Below, piece by piece: positions 48,310 through 56,687 of a stretch of DNA of 57,575 nucleotides; within the stretch, counting starts at the first letter, position 1; every line of letters starts with the position of its first letter. This DNA comes from Pseudomonadota bacterium (lineage in GTDB: Bacteria; Pseudomonadota; Gammaproteobacteria; Steroidobacterales; Steroidobacteraceae). The notes beneath the pieces were generated by a model that made no database searches, was not told the origin of the DNA, and worked only from the letters and a program-made list of their open reading frames with translations. The stretch lies in the NCBI GenBank assembly GCA_021838635.1, contig JAKCDC010000017.1:1-57575 (forward strand). Direction: 5' to 3'. The translations under genes and the position numbers were made by a program.

Positions 48310-48827
48310 GCCGCATCCTGCGTCATCGGGCCATCGTCGAGGACGACTGGACGCTCGCCGTGGACACGAGCGCGACCCCCTCGTCCGCCGACCGCTGGAT
48401 CGTGCCGCTCGCCCGTTGGCGCGCCGAGCGCGACACGTTGCACGCCGGCGCCCTCGGCGTGCTGTTGCCGAATACCGAGGATGTCGAGGCACTCTATCCG
48501 CAGATCGAGGCAAGCCCGGTCATCGCGCTGCAGTTTCCGATCTTCACCGACGGCCGTGCGCTCACCCAGGCCGTGCTGCTGCGCAATCGGCTCGGCTACC
48601 GCGGTGAGCTGCGTGCCGTCGGCGACGTGGTGCGCGACCTGGTGTTTTGGCTGGGTCGGTGCGGCTTCGATGCCCTCCTGCCGCGCCCCGATCAGGATCT
48701 GCAGGCCTGCCGTCAGGCGCTCGATGAGATTCGCCTCGCCTATCAGCCAGGCGCCGACGGGCAGACCCCGATCTGGGTGCGCCGGCGCACAGGCGCACCC
48801 GGCGCAACGGGTTCACACACGCGCTGA
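48306..48827 (+). CDS. DUF934 protein (sulfite-reductase associated)
   Basis: A 173-residue member of the DUF934 family, found almost always beside assimilatory sulfite reductase in proteobacteria. Conserved blocks: the beta-strand LGVLLPNTEDVEAL, VIALQFPIFTDGRALTQAVLLRNRLGYRGELRAVGDVVRDL and a final helix. It is sometimes called an oxidoreductase-like or CysH-linked protein, but the biochemical role is not established; an assembly or electron-transfer accessory role is possible. ATGA overlap with the reductase gene. Its 3' end overlaps the convergent malQ gene by 15 bases. Confidence 0.88.
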   Translation: MSRILRHRAIVEDDWTLAVDTSATPSSADRWIVPLARWRAERDTLHAGALGVLLPNTEDVEALYPQIEASPVIALQFPIFTDGRALTQAVLLRNRLGYRGELRAVGDVVRDLVFWLGRCGFDALLPRPDQDLQACRQALDEIRLAYQPGADGQTPIWVRRRTGAPGATGSHTR

Positions 48828-50150
48828 TGCGCGGTTGAGTGCCGCCCAGTGTGCGGCGCGCTGGGCGGTGAGCGCACCGGCGGGCAGCTGCCAACTCCAG
48901 TTTTCCGCGCGCTGCGTGCCGGGGATGTTCAGGCGTGCCTCACTGCCGAGCCCGAGCAGATCCTGCGCCGGGATGACCGCGAGCGCCCCGGCCGTCGCGA
49001 GCGCAGCACGCACCATGCCTTCGGGCATCGAGTCCGGCGAGACACCGAGCGTGCGATCCACATACCCGCGCGTATGCTCATCGAGGCTCCGGTACCACCC
49101 GAGCGTGGTGTCGTTGTCGTGCGTTCCGGTGTACACGACGCAGTCCGTGTCGATGCGCGCCGGCAGATGAGGATTCTCCGGCGAGCCGTCGAACCCGAAC
49201 TGCAGCACGCGCATCCCGGGCAATCCGAACGCCTGGCGCAGCGCGGTCACTTCTGCGGTGATCAGGCCAAGATCCTCCGCCACGATCGGCAGCGTACCGC
49301 GCTCGGCGCGCAGCCGCTCCAACAGTGCCCGCCCCGGCGTGGGGCGCCACTCGCCCCCGCGGGCATCCGCGGCACCCGCCGGCACTGCCCAATGCGCGGC
49401 GAAGGCGCGAAAGTGATCAACGCGCAGCACATCGAGCCGCTCCAACTGCGCCCCGAGGCGCGCGCGCCAGAACGCAAACCCGTCGCGCTGCATCACATCC
49501 CAGTTGTAGAGCGGATTACCCCAGACTTGGCCGAGTGCCGAGAAGTAATCCGGCGGCACCCCGGCGACAGCCGCCGGACGGCCGTCCGGGGCCAACTGGA
49601 ACTGCCCGCGGTGCGCCCAGGTCTCGGCCGACATCGGTCCGACGTAAAACGGCAGATCCCCAAACAGACGCACGCCGCGCGCGTGCGCGTAGCGGCGCAG
49701 CCGGCTCCATTGGGCGAAGAACTCGCGTTGTTCGGCGCCGATGCGCTCGAGCGTGCCGGCGCACTCGCGCCGGATGTGCTCGAGTGCGCCGGCCTCCCGG
49801 GCGCGCAGCGGCGCCGGCCATTCCCACCACGGCACCCCCGGGCAGCGCGCGCTGATCGTCTCGAACAGCGCGTAATCCTCCAACCAGGCCTGTGTCGCGG
49901 TCGCGAACGCCCTGCGCTCGGCCTCATCGGCCGGCGGCTCGGCCGGGTCGAGCAGCGCCGGATGGCCGGCGAAGTCCGAGCGGGCGAAATACGGCGATCG
50001 GTCCGCGCCGGTGGGCGCCACCGGCAGGAACTGCCAGACGCTGAAACCGGCCGCGGCCAGCCAGTCGACGAAGGCGCGCCCGCCGCGTCCGAGCGGCGCC
50101 TCGAGCGAGGCTAAGTGAAGCAGGACCCCGGCGCGGCGGCGGTCAAACAC
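48813..50150 (-). CDS. malQ: 4-alpha-glucanotransferase
   Basis: GH77 enzyme transferring maltodextrin segments during glycogen or maltose metabolism. The roughly 445-residue protein contains GVLLHLASLEAPLGRGG, FLPVAPTGADRSPY, GDLPFYV, WGNPLYNWDV, the nucleophile region DVLRVDHFRAF, acid/base PIVAEDLG and the final YTGTHDNDTTLGWY and NIPGT. No ATG lies near the family N-terminus. GTG 50150 is the best start; a few codons further upstream are possible. It is about 50 residues shorter than many bacterial MalQ proteins. No glycogen genes are adjacent. It sits alone between two sulfur genes, 43 bases downstream of cysB. Confidence 0.9.
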   Translation of the reverse strand: MFDRRRAGVLLHLASLEAPLGRGGRAFVDWLAAAGFSVWQFLPVAPTGADRSPYFARSDFAGHPALLDPAEPPADEAERRAFATATQAWLEDYALFETISARCPGVPWWEWPAPLRAREAGALEHIRRECAGTLERIGAEQREFFAQWSRLRRYAHARGVRLFGDLPFYVGPMSAETWAHRGQFQLAPDGRPAAVAGVPPDYFSALGQVWGNPLYNWDVMQRDGFAFWRARLGAQLERLDVLRVDHFRAFAAHWAVPAGAADARGGEWRPTPGRALLERLRAERGTLPIVAEDLGLITAEVTALRQAFGLPGMRVLQFGFDGSPENPHLPARIDTDCVVYTGTHDNDTTLGWYRSLDEHTRGYVDRTLGVSPDSMPEGMVRAALATAGALAVIPAQDLLGLGSEARLNIPGTQRAENWSWQLPAGALTAQRAAHWAALNRASARV

Positions 50151-50193
50151 GGAAAGCGGCGGCGTATCCAGGCAATGACTCCGGTGCGCTCCC

Positions 50194-51165
50194 CTAGCGC
50201 TGCGGCAGTTCGAGGTCGGCGAACAAGGCGGCGGTCTCCTCGGCGTTCGCGGCGCGGTGCGCCCGGTCGACCAGGCGCCGATCCAGGTGCGGGGCGAGCA
50301 GTTGCGCGAAATCGTACATGAACTTGCGCAGCAGCGTGCCGCGCCGAAACCCGATCCAGGTGGTGTGCGCGGGCAGCAGGTGCGAGGCCTCGAGCACCGC
50401 CAGATCATCCGCAGCCTCGGCCACGGCCATCGGTGCCACGATCCCGACCCCGAGGCCGAGCCGCACGTAGGTGACGATGACGTCGGCATCCTGTGCGGTG
50501 ATGACCACGTTCGGCATCAGTCCGGCCTTGGCAAACGCGTCGTTCAGCGAGGACGCGCCGGTGAAACTGAAGGTATAGGTGATGATCGGATGCTTGGCGA
50601 GGGCCTGGTAGGTCAGTCGCTCGCTGCGCGCCAGCGGGTGCGCACGCGGCACGATCACCACCCGGCTCCAACGGTAGCAGGGCAGCACCGTCAGCCCGGC
50701 GAAGCGCTGCTCCGACCCGGTGGCGATCGCGCAGTCGATCCGGTCCTGAGCGACCATGGCGGCAATCTGCTCCGAGGTGCCCTGGTGCAGGTTCAGCCGC
50801 ACGTTCGGATACCGGTCGCGGAACGCCCCGATCACCGCCGGCAGCACGTAACGGGCTTGAGTGTGGGTGGTGCCGATCGACAAGCTGCCGCGCCCCTCAT
50901 CGCGCAGCTCCGTTGAGAGTCCGCGGATGCTCTGCACTTCCTGCAGCACCCGCACGGCCCGATCGATCACCTGCTGCCCGGCCGGGGTAATGCGGGTGAG
51001 CGTGCGGCCCTCGCGTACGAAGATCTGAAAGCCCAGTTCATCCTCCAGCAGTTTGATCTGCTTGCTCACCCCGGGCTGCGAGGTATGCAGCTTCTGGGCC
51101 GCCGCGGTGATGTTCAGTCCGCTTTGGGCGATCGCCGCCAGGTAGCGCAGTTGATGCAGTTTCAT
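50194..51165 (-). CDS. cysB: LysR-type regulator CysB
   Basis: Transcriptional activator of sulfate assimilation, normally responding to N-acetylserine. At 323 residues it matches E. coli CysB (324) in length and pattern: MKLHQLRYLAAIAQSGLNIT, the helix-turn-helix AAQKLHTSQPGVSKQIKLLE, GFQIFVREGRTLTRITPAG and the effector domain with IGTTHTQARYVLP and LPCYRWSRVVIVPRAHPL. ATG 51165 was chosen over an upstream frame start 33 bases earlier. It is divergent from cysH. The shared CATAACCGC element (51200-51208) lies about 35 bases upstream of its start, so autoregulation is plausible. Confidence 0.95.
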   Translation of the reverse strand: MKLHQLRYLAAIAQSGLNITAAAQKLHTSQPGVSKQIKLLEDELGFQIFVREGRTLTRITPAGQQVIDRAVRVLQEVQSIRGLSTELRDEGRGSLSIGTTHTQARYVLPAVIGAFRDRYPNVRLNLHQGTSEQIAAMVAQDRIDCAIATGSEQRFAGLTVLPCYRWSRVVIVPRAHPLARSERLTYQALAKHPIITYTFSFTGASSLNDAFAKAGLMPNVVITAQDADVIVTYVRLGLGVGIVAPMAVAEAADDLAVLEASHLLPAHTTWIGFRRGTLLRKFMYDFAQLLAPHLDRRLVDRAHRAANAEETAALFADLELPQR

Positions 51166-51199
51166 GCGCCGAAGCGTAACGCAACGCCCCGGAGGCATC

Positions 51200-51265
51200 C
51201 ATAACCGCCGCGCAGCGCCTCAGAAGCAATCATTCGTTTAGGGCCGCCGGCCCTCTGGCTATAGT
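51200..51265 (+). promoter_or_regulatory. cysH promoter with probable CysB site, shared with cysB
   Basis: CATAACCGC (51200-51208), TTTAGG (51237-51242) and TATAGT (51260-51265) repeat the arrangement upstream of the sulfite reductase gene, again with 60 bases from the first motif to the -10. The cysH start at 51275 leaves an almost leaderless or very short untranslated region. Function as a CysB-controlled promoter is inferred. Confidence 0.55.
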
Positions 51266-51274
51266 GCCGCCACT

Positions 51275-51991
51275 ATGGGTGAGCTGCCAAACCGCATTGA
51301 ACAGAAGGCCGAGGCCGTGCGCTCTGCGCTCGCCGCGGCGGTGCGCACGCAGGGACGGGTGGTCTATGCCAACAGTCTCGGGGCCGAGGCGATGGTGCTC
51401 ACCGACATCATCTGGACACACGTGCCGCAGATCGAGATCTTCAGCATCGACACCGGCCGGCTGCACCAGGAAACCTACGACCTGATCGAGAAGCTGCAGT
51501 GGCGCTACCGGCGCACGCTGCGCCTGGTGCACCCGCGCGCCGAGGCGCTCGAGCGCTTCACCACCGAGCGTGGCGTCAACGGGTTCTACCACAGTCTCGA
51601 GGCGCGCCTGTCCTGCTGCGAGGTACGTAAAGTCGAGCCGTTCAAGCGCGCCATCGCTGGGTACGCCGCCTGGGTGACGGGGGTGCGCCGCGAGCAGTCC
51701 GCCGCCCGCGCCCTGGCCCAGCCGCTCGAGTGGGACGCGCAGTACGGTCTGTACAAAGTCAGTCCGCTGCTCGAGTGGAGCGAGGCGGAGATCTGGCAGT
51801 ACATCCGCGAGCGCAAGCTGCCGTACAACGTCCTGCATGATCGACAGTTTCCGAGCATCGGCTGCGCACCGTGCACGCGGGCCATTCAGCCCGGGGAGAG
51901 TCACCGCGCGGGACGCTGGTGGTGGGAGCAGTCGGAGTCGCGCGAGTGCGGCCTGCATCCGCGGGCGCGCTCCGTGGCGGCCGAAGCCTGA
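51275..51991 (+). CDS. cysH: Assimilatory adenylyl-sulfate (APS) reductase
   Basis: Reduces adenosine 5'-phosphosulfate to sulfite with thioredoxin. The 238-residue protein has the PP-loop-like NSLGAEAMVL and the four cluster cysteines Cys114-Cys115 (LSCCEVRKVEP) and Cys197/Cys200 (SIGCAPCTR), plus the catalytic Cys225 in ECGLH. The CC...CxxC set marks the 4Fe-4S APS reductases and is missing from E. coli-type PAPS reductases, so this organism need not make PAPS for assimilation. It is the first gene of cysH-cysG-cysK-carS-like; the cysG start is 16 bases downstream. Confidence 0.93.
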   Translation: MGELPNRIEQKAEAVRSALAAAVRTQGRVVYANSLGAEAMVLTDIIWTHVPQIEIFSIDTGRLHQETYDLIEKLQWRYRRTLRLVHPRAEALERFTTERGVNGFYHSLEARLSCCEVRKVEPFKRAIAGYAAWVTGVRREQSAARALAQPLEWDAQYGLYKVSPLLEWSEAEIWQYIRERKLPYNVLHDRQFPSIGCAPCTRAIQPGESHRAGRWWWEQSESRECGLHPRARSVAAEA

Positions 51992-52007
51992 TTCGCGTTC
52001 GCGGCCC

Positions 52008-53477
52008 ATGGATCATCTGCCGATCTTCCTGCAGCTGCGCGAGGTGCCCGTGCTGGTCGTCGGCGGCGGGCGCATCGCGCAGCGCAAAATCGAACTGCTG
52101 CTGCGGGTCGGGGCGCGCATCACGATCGTCGCACCGCAGCTCACCGCCGAGCTCGCCGAGCGCGCCGGGCGCGGACAGCTCGAGCACCGCGCGGCCCGGT
52201 TCGCCACCGAGGACCTCGAGGGCATGCGCCTGGTCATCGCCGCCACCGACCTCAAGCTCCTCAATACTTCGGTCTCGCAGGCCGCACGCGCGCGATTGCT
52301 CCCGGTCAACGTGGTCGATGATCCGCAGCTCTCGACGTTCTATTTCCCTGCGATCGTCGACCGCTCGCCGCTCATCGTGGCGATCGGCTCCGGTGGAGGC
52401 GCCCCGGTACTCGCGCGCTGGGTGCGCGAGCAGATCGAAGCGCTGCTGCCGGCCGCGCTCGGCGCCCTGGCACGGTTCATGGGCGCCCGGCGCGACGCGG
52501 TGCGCCGAGCGCTCGCACCGGCGGCCCGCCGTCCGTTCTGGGAACGGGTCGCGCGCGGGACGGCCGGGGCCCGGGTCCTCGCCGGCGATCCCATCGGCGC
52601 CGAGCGCGCGTACGCACGCGAACTGCGCATGGCCCAGCTGACCGCCTCGAGCGCCACCGGTGCGCAACGCCTCGGCGAGGTGTATCTGATCGGCGCCGGC
52701 CCCGGAGATGCGGACCTGCTCACCCTGCGTGCGCTGCAACTGCTGCAGCAGGCCGACGTCATTCTCTACGACCGCCTCGTGCCCGCCGCGGTGCTCGAGC
52801 GCTCACGCCGCGATGCCGAGCGGGTGTTCGTCGGCAAGCATTCGGGCCGATCGAGGCAGGAGACGACCCCGCAGGCACAGATCCACGAGTGGATGGTGCA
52901 TTACGCGCGCCAGGGACTGCGCGTCGCTCGGCTCAAGGGCGGCGATCCGTTCGTGTTCGGCCGCGGGGGCGAGGAAGCCGAGTGCCTCGCCCGTCACGGC
53001 ATCCCCTACGTGATCGTGCCCGGCATCACCGCGGCCCTCGGGGCCGCCGCCGCGGCCGCCATCCCGCTTACCCATCGCCACGTGGCCCAGAGCGTCACGT
53101 TCGTCACCGGTCATCCGCTGCAGGATGATGCGCTCGACTGGAGCGCCCTCGCCCGCGGTCACCAGACGGTGGTGTTCTACATGGGGGTGGCGCACCTGGA
53201 GCGCATCTGCGCGCAGCTGACGGCGGCCGGCGCGCACCCGAGCCTGCCGGTGGCGCTCATTGAGCGCGCGACGCTCCCCGGCCAGCGGGTGCTGCGCGGC
53301 ACGCTGAGCCGCATTGCCGCACTTGCCGAGCGGGCCGGTATCAGCCCGCCGGCGTTGCTCATCGTCGGGGAGGTGACGGCGCTTGCGCAACTCGGCGGGG
53401 CGAGCGACAGTGCGTACGGGCCCACGGCCGCGACGGCCGGGGCGCCTCATCCCCTGGAGAGCGCGCATGAATGTTGA
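52008..53477 (+). CDS. cysG: Siroheme synthase (multifunctional CysG)
   Basis: Makes siroheme, the cofactor of the sulfite reductase encoded upstream. The 489-residue fusion has an N-terminal dehydrogenase/ferrochelatase part with VLVVGGGRIAQRKIELLL, VIAATD and NVVDDPQLSTFYFPAIVDRS. The uroporphyrinogen-III methyltransferase part starts near residue 225, with VYLIGAGPGDADLLTLRAL, YDRLV, RLKGGDPFVFGRGGEEAE and YVIVPGITAALGAAA. Length is slightly greater than E. coli CysG (457). Its 3' end overlaps the cysteine synthase start by 11 bases, so coupling is likely. Confidence 0.96.
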   Translation: MDHLPIFLQLREVPVLVVGGGRIAQRKIELLLRVGARITIVAPQLTAELAERAGRGQLEHRAARFATEDLEGMRLVIAATDLKLLNTSVSQAARARLLPVNVVDDPQLSTFYFPAIVDRSPLIVAIGSGGGAPVLARWVREQIEALLPAALGALARFMGARRDAVRRALAPAARRPFWERVARGTAGARVLAGDPIGAERAYARELRMAQLTASSATGAQRLGEVYLIGAGPGDADLLTLRALQLLQQADVILYDRLVPAAVLERSRRDAERVFVGKHSGRSRQETTPQAQIHEWMVHYARQGLRVARLKGGDPFVFGRGGEEAECLARHGIPYVIVPGITAALGAAAAAAIPLTHRHVAQSVTFVTGHPLQDDALDWSALARGHQTVVFYMGVAHLERICAQLTAAGAHPSLPVALIERATLPGQRVLRGTLSRIAALAERAGISPPALLIVGEVTALAQLGGASDSAYGPTAATAGAPHPLESAHEC

Positions 53478-54498
53478 AGCGGGGTTCGTCGGCGCGGTCG
53501 GTCAGACCCGCCTGATCCGACTGCGCCACGTGAGCGAGCAGACCGGCTGCGAGATCCTCGGCAAGGCGGAATTCACCAACCCCGGCGGTTCAGTCAAGGA
53601 TCGCGCCGCCCGCGCCATCGTGCTCGCGGCCGAGCGCAGCGGCGCGCTCGGACCGGGCGGAACGGTGGTCGAGGGTACGGCGGGCAACACCGGCATCGGA
53701 CTGGCGCACATGTGCAACGCGCGCGGCTACCGCTGCGTCATCGTGATGCCGGACAACCAGTCGCCGGAGAAATACGCCCTGCTCGAGGCGCTCGGCGCAG
53801 AAGTGCACAAAGTCCCGGTGGTGCCCTACAGCCATCCGAACCAATACCAGAAGGTCGCCGGCCGACTCGCCGCGCAGCTGCCGAATGCGATCTGGGCCAA
53901 CCAGTTCGACAACACCGTCAATCGCCAGGCGCACATCGACACGACGGGACCGGAGATCTGGGCGCAGACCAGCGGGCGCATCGATGCGTTCACCTGTGCC
54001 GCGGGCACCGGCGGCACCTTTGCCGGCGTCTCGCACGCGCTGAAGGCCAAGCGCGCCAGCGTGCGCTGCGTGCTCGCCGATCCGCCCGGCAGCAGCCTGT
54101 ATGAATACGTCCGCAACGGCACACTGAAGGCGACCGGTTCGGGCTCGATCACCGAGGGCATCGGCATCGGCCGTGTCACGGCCAACCTGCAGGACGCGCC
54201 GATCGACGACGCGGTGCACATCGAGGACGCCGAGACGGTCCGTCAGGTCTATGAGCTGCTCTACAAGGAAGGTTTGTTCCTCGGCAGCACGAGCGGCATC
54301 AACGTGGCGGCCGCTGTCGCCGTGGCGCGCGAACTCGGCCCCGGTCACACGGTGGTCACCATGTTGTGTGACGGCGGCGCGAAATATCAGTCGCGTCTGT
54401 TCAATCGCGCATGGCTCGCGCAGAAGGGTCTCGCCGCAGCGGCGAGCGCCGGGCGCGGCGGGGAGCCGATCGACCTGCGCGCCGTGATGAACGGCTGA
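53467..54498 (+). CDS. cysK: Cysteine synthase (O-acetylserine sulfhydrylase family)
   Basis: PLP enzyme joining sulfide to O-acetylserine. The 343-residue protein has the PLP lysine in NPGGSVKDRAA, the substrate loop EGTAGNTGIGLAH, the phosphate loop GTGGTFAG and SITEGIGIGRVTANL. It resembles the fungal/alphaproteobacterial CysK1 type more than E. coli CysK or CysM, with an insertion HPNQYQKVAGRLA and TNQFDN-like ANQFDNTVNRQAHIDTTGPEIW. ATG 53467 overlaps the end of cysG. Assignment to cysK over cysM is tentative. It completes the route sulfate-APS-sulfite-sulfide-cysteine within this region. Confidence 0.9.
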   Translation: MNVEAGFVGAVGQTRLIRLRHVSEQTGCEILGKAEFTNPGGSVKDRAARAIVLAAERSGALGPGGTVVEGTAGNTGIGLAHMCNARGYRCVIVMPDNQSPEKYALLEALGAEVHKVPVVPYSHPNQYQKVAGRLAAQLPNAIWANQFDNTVNRQAHIDTTGPEIWAQTSGRIDAFTCAAGTGGTFAGVSHALKAKRASVRCVLADPPGSSLYEYVRNGTLKATGSGSITEGIGIGRVTANLQDAPIDDAVHIEDAETVRQVYELLYKEGLFLGSTSGINVAAAVAVARELGPGHTVVTMLCDGGAKYQSRLFNRAWLAQKGLAAAASAGRGGEPIDLRAVMNG

Positions 54499-54523
54499 GC
54501 GCGCACTCGGCGCGAGCGCCTCG

Positions 54524-55027
54524 ATGAACCTGCCGGTGTTGAGCGTTCCGCCCGGGCTTGCGGCGTTCGCACTGCTTGCAGGGGCGCACACGGCGCCCTG
54601 GGCGGCCGGTCGTCTGCTCGGCGGCCGCTGGGCCGCGCCGATCGACGGCGGGGCGATCCTGCCCGATGGCGCGCGCCTGTTCGGGGCGCACAAGACCTGG
54701 CGCGGCGCGCTGGCGGCGCTGCTGCTGTGCGCACTCATCGCGCCGCTGCTCGGCCACCGGATCGGCCTCGGTCTGGCGTTCGCGGCGCTCGCCATGGGCG
54801 GCGATCTGCTCTCGAGCCTGCTGAAGCGTCGCCTGCGGCTCGCACCGGGACGCGAGGTCCCGGGTCTGGATCAGATCCCCGAGGCGCTGCTGCCGCTGCT
54901 CACGCTCGCCGGTTCGCTGCGCATCAGTGTGCCGAGCGCGGCGCTCCTCAGCGCGCTCTTCACGCTGTTCGATCTGGCGGCAATACCGCTTCGCCATCCC
55001 CGGCAGCGGCAAAGACCCCCGTGCTGA
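54524..55027 (+). CDS. CDP-archaeol synthase-like (CarS family) membrane protein
   Basis: A 167-residue integral membrane protein with about four hydrophobic segments. It carries the CarS/PF01864 pattern: ILPDGARLFGAHKTWRGALA, then AMGGDLLSSLLKRRLRLAPG and VPGLDQIPEALLPLL. Archaeal CarS transfers CMP from CTP to unsaturated archaeol, and bacterial CdsA is distantly related. Here it lies 25 bases after the cysteine synthase gene in the same direction. What a bacterium with ordinary PgsA phospholipid chemistry uses it for is unknown; it may activate an unusual lipid alcohol or phosphatidate. The family call is from motif memory. Confidence 0.78.
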   Translation: MNLPVLSVPPGLAAFALLAGAHTAPWAAGRLLGGRWAAPIDGGAILPDGARLFGAHKTWRGALAALLLCALIAPLLGHRIGLGLAFAALAMGGDLLSSLLKRRLRLAPGREVPGLDQIPEALLPLLTLAGSLRISVPSAALLSALFTLFDLAAIPLRHPRQRQRPPC

Positions 55028-55187
55028 TCTGATCGGAGCGGCCCGCCTGGCCCACGCCTCGCGACGGACCGCGCATGCCCGAGGTGCAGCATTTCCTCGC
55101 CCTGCTCCAGCACCGGGTGACGCTCCTGCGGCAGCACGGCACGACGCACTTCCCGAGCGCCGCTGCGCCCGCGCACTGATCCGCCGG

Positions 55188-56594
55188 TCACTCGTGCGCG
55201 GCGCGCGCGAGATTGCTGCGCACGAACTGGATGTGCTCGCGCAGCTGATAGAGCTGCTCGGCGTGCGAGCCGGGCATCTTGCGCAGGATCACCGCCCGCT
55301 CGATCTCGTGCAGCCGATCCAACAATGCCGCCCGCCGCTCGGGGGTGAGCGGCCCGAGCGACTCGCGCTCAAGCGCCATCAGTTCCCCGTAGCGCCGGTG
55401 GATGCGCGAGTTGACGCGCCAGCCGTAGAGCTGCGGCAGAAACCGTAGTCCCGGAATCAACACCACGACAATCGGCAGCAGCACCACGAGGATGCGGTTG
55501 ACGAGGCTCGCCACCCAGAAGGGCAGATATCGATACGTGAAGCTCTTATCGCCCGTCTTGTAGAAACGCGCCGCCTCGCTATCGAGCGGATAGGTGTACG
55601 TGGCGGTATTCGGAAACACGTGCGCTGGGTGCAGCAACGTCGCCTGTCCATAAATCTGCTGCGCGGCCTGGATCAGCAAATCGCACAACGCCGGGTGCAG
55701 GCTGGCATGCGCCAGCAGTTCGACCGAGGGGCCGAGCAGGACGACGGGCTTGTGCGGCAGGTTCGCACCGAGATCGAAAGCGCCGGCCGGAATGGGCATG
55801 GCGTGCAGGTACGGAAAGCGCCGGACGTAGGCCGGCGCCTGCACAAAATCAAACAGCCGCAGCCCCGGAGTGTGCACCATCTTGACGATCACCGCCGGCG
55901 GGGTGGAGTCCCCGGACATGAAAATCACGTTGACCCGGCCGGCCAGCAGTGCGTCGCGGGCCGCGCTGCCCTCGAGATCGGACAGCTGGGTCGGGCCGCC
56001 CGGGACGATACCGTTGGCCTTCAGCAGCGTCAGCGCGAGCGTTCGCGTGCCACTGCCGGCCTTGCCGATCGCGATGCGCTCCCCGCGCAGCTGCGACAGC
56101 CGGCTCACCCGCGGCCCGCGATAGAAGATCGCCAACGGCTGGTAGAACATGCTGCCGAGGGAGACCAGTCCGTGCCCGTCGTCGTCCTGATTGTGCTGCG
56201 GTGCCGCCCCGTCGGCTCCCGGGGGCGCGCTGCCTGACTGCACAAACGCGATGTCCACGCCCGAGTGCCGGCGCATCAGCCGCTGCAGGTTCTGTGCTGA
56301 GCCCTGCGAGGGCCGGATTTTCAATGTGATCCCGTTGCGCGCGAGAATGGTCCGCATGCGCTCGGCGGCGAGTTCGAAGGAACTGCCCGGCGGTCCGCTG
56401 CTGATGGTCAGCGTATGCGGTGGCGCCGGCTGCACGAAGTGCAGCGTCAACCAGATCGCGGCCGCACTCAGCAGCAGGATTGGGGTCAACGTGTGGGCCA
56501 GATCGGACCAGGAAATCGTGGTGATCTTCAGAGCCAGCGGCCGCCTAGCCTTCTCGCTGGACTGATCCTCGTCAGATTGCGGAGTCGGTTCCAT
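55188..56594 (-). CDS. TAXI family TRAP-type solute-binding protein, membrane anchored
   Basis: A 468-residue protein with an N-terminal membrane helix (LTPILLLSAAAIWLTLHFV, about residues 35-53), a TAXI-family binding domain (LTISSGPPGSSFELAAERMRTIL, DIAFVQSG, GSMFYQPLAIFYRG, RIAIGKAGSGTRTLAL, MSGDSTPPAVI), a second membrane helix near 368-388 (ILVVLLPIVVVLIPGL) and a cytoplasmic helical tail. Standard TAXI proteins are free periplasmic receptors for TRAP transporters of about 320 residues. This double-anchored form has no TRAP permease next to it and may serve as a sensor or scaffold. The ligand is unknown. Confidence 0.83.
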   Translation of the reverse strand: MEPTPQSDEDQSSEKARRPLALKITTISWSDLAHTLTPILLLSAAAIWLTLHFVQPAPPHTLTISSGPPGSSFELAAERMRTILARNGITLKIRPSQGSAQNLQRLMRRHSGVDIAFVQSGSAPPGADGAAPQHNQDDDGHGLVSLGSMFYQPLAIFYRGPRVSRLSQLRGERIAIGKAGSGTRTLALTLLKANGIVPGGPTQLSDLEGSAARDALLAGRVNVIFMSGDSTPPAVIVKMVHTPGLRLFDFVQAPAYVRRFPYLHAMPIPAGAFDLGANLPHKPVVLLGPSVELLAHASLHPALCDLLIQAAQQIYGQATLLHPAHVFPNTATYTYPLDSEAARFYKTGDKSFTYRYLPFWVASLVNRILVVLLPIVVVLIPGLRFLPQLYGWRVNSRIHRRYGELMALERESLGPLTPERRAALLDRLHEIERAVILRKMPGSHAEQLYQLREHIQFVRSNLARAAHE

Positions 56595-56687
56595 ACCGCA
56601 GGGAGTCTATCATTGGCACTGGGCGCAGAATGAAGCCCCCCGCCAGTCGTATACTGCGAAGCTCATGGACCACTGGAGACTCCTCGC

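Noticed and set aside
55075-55179. Short frame of 34 codons (MPEVQHFLALLQ...) between the CarS-like and TAXI genes
   Set aside because: No ribosome site and no recognisable family; possible small protein but unsupported. The rest of this 160-base gap shows nothing.
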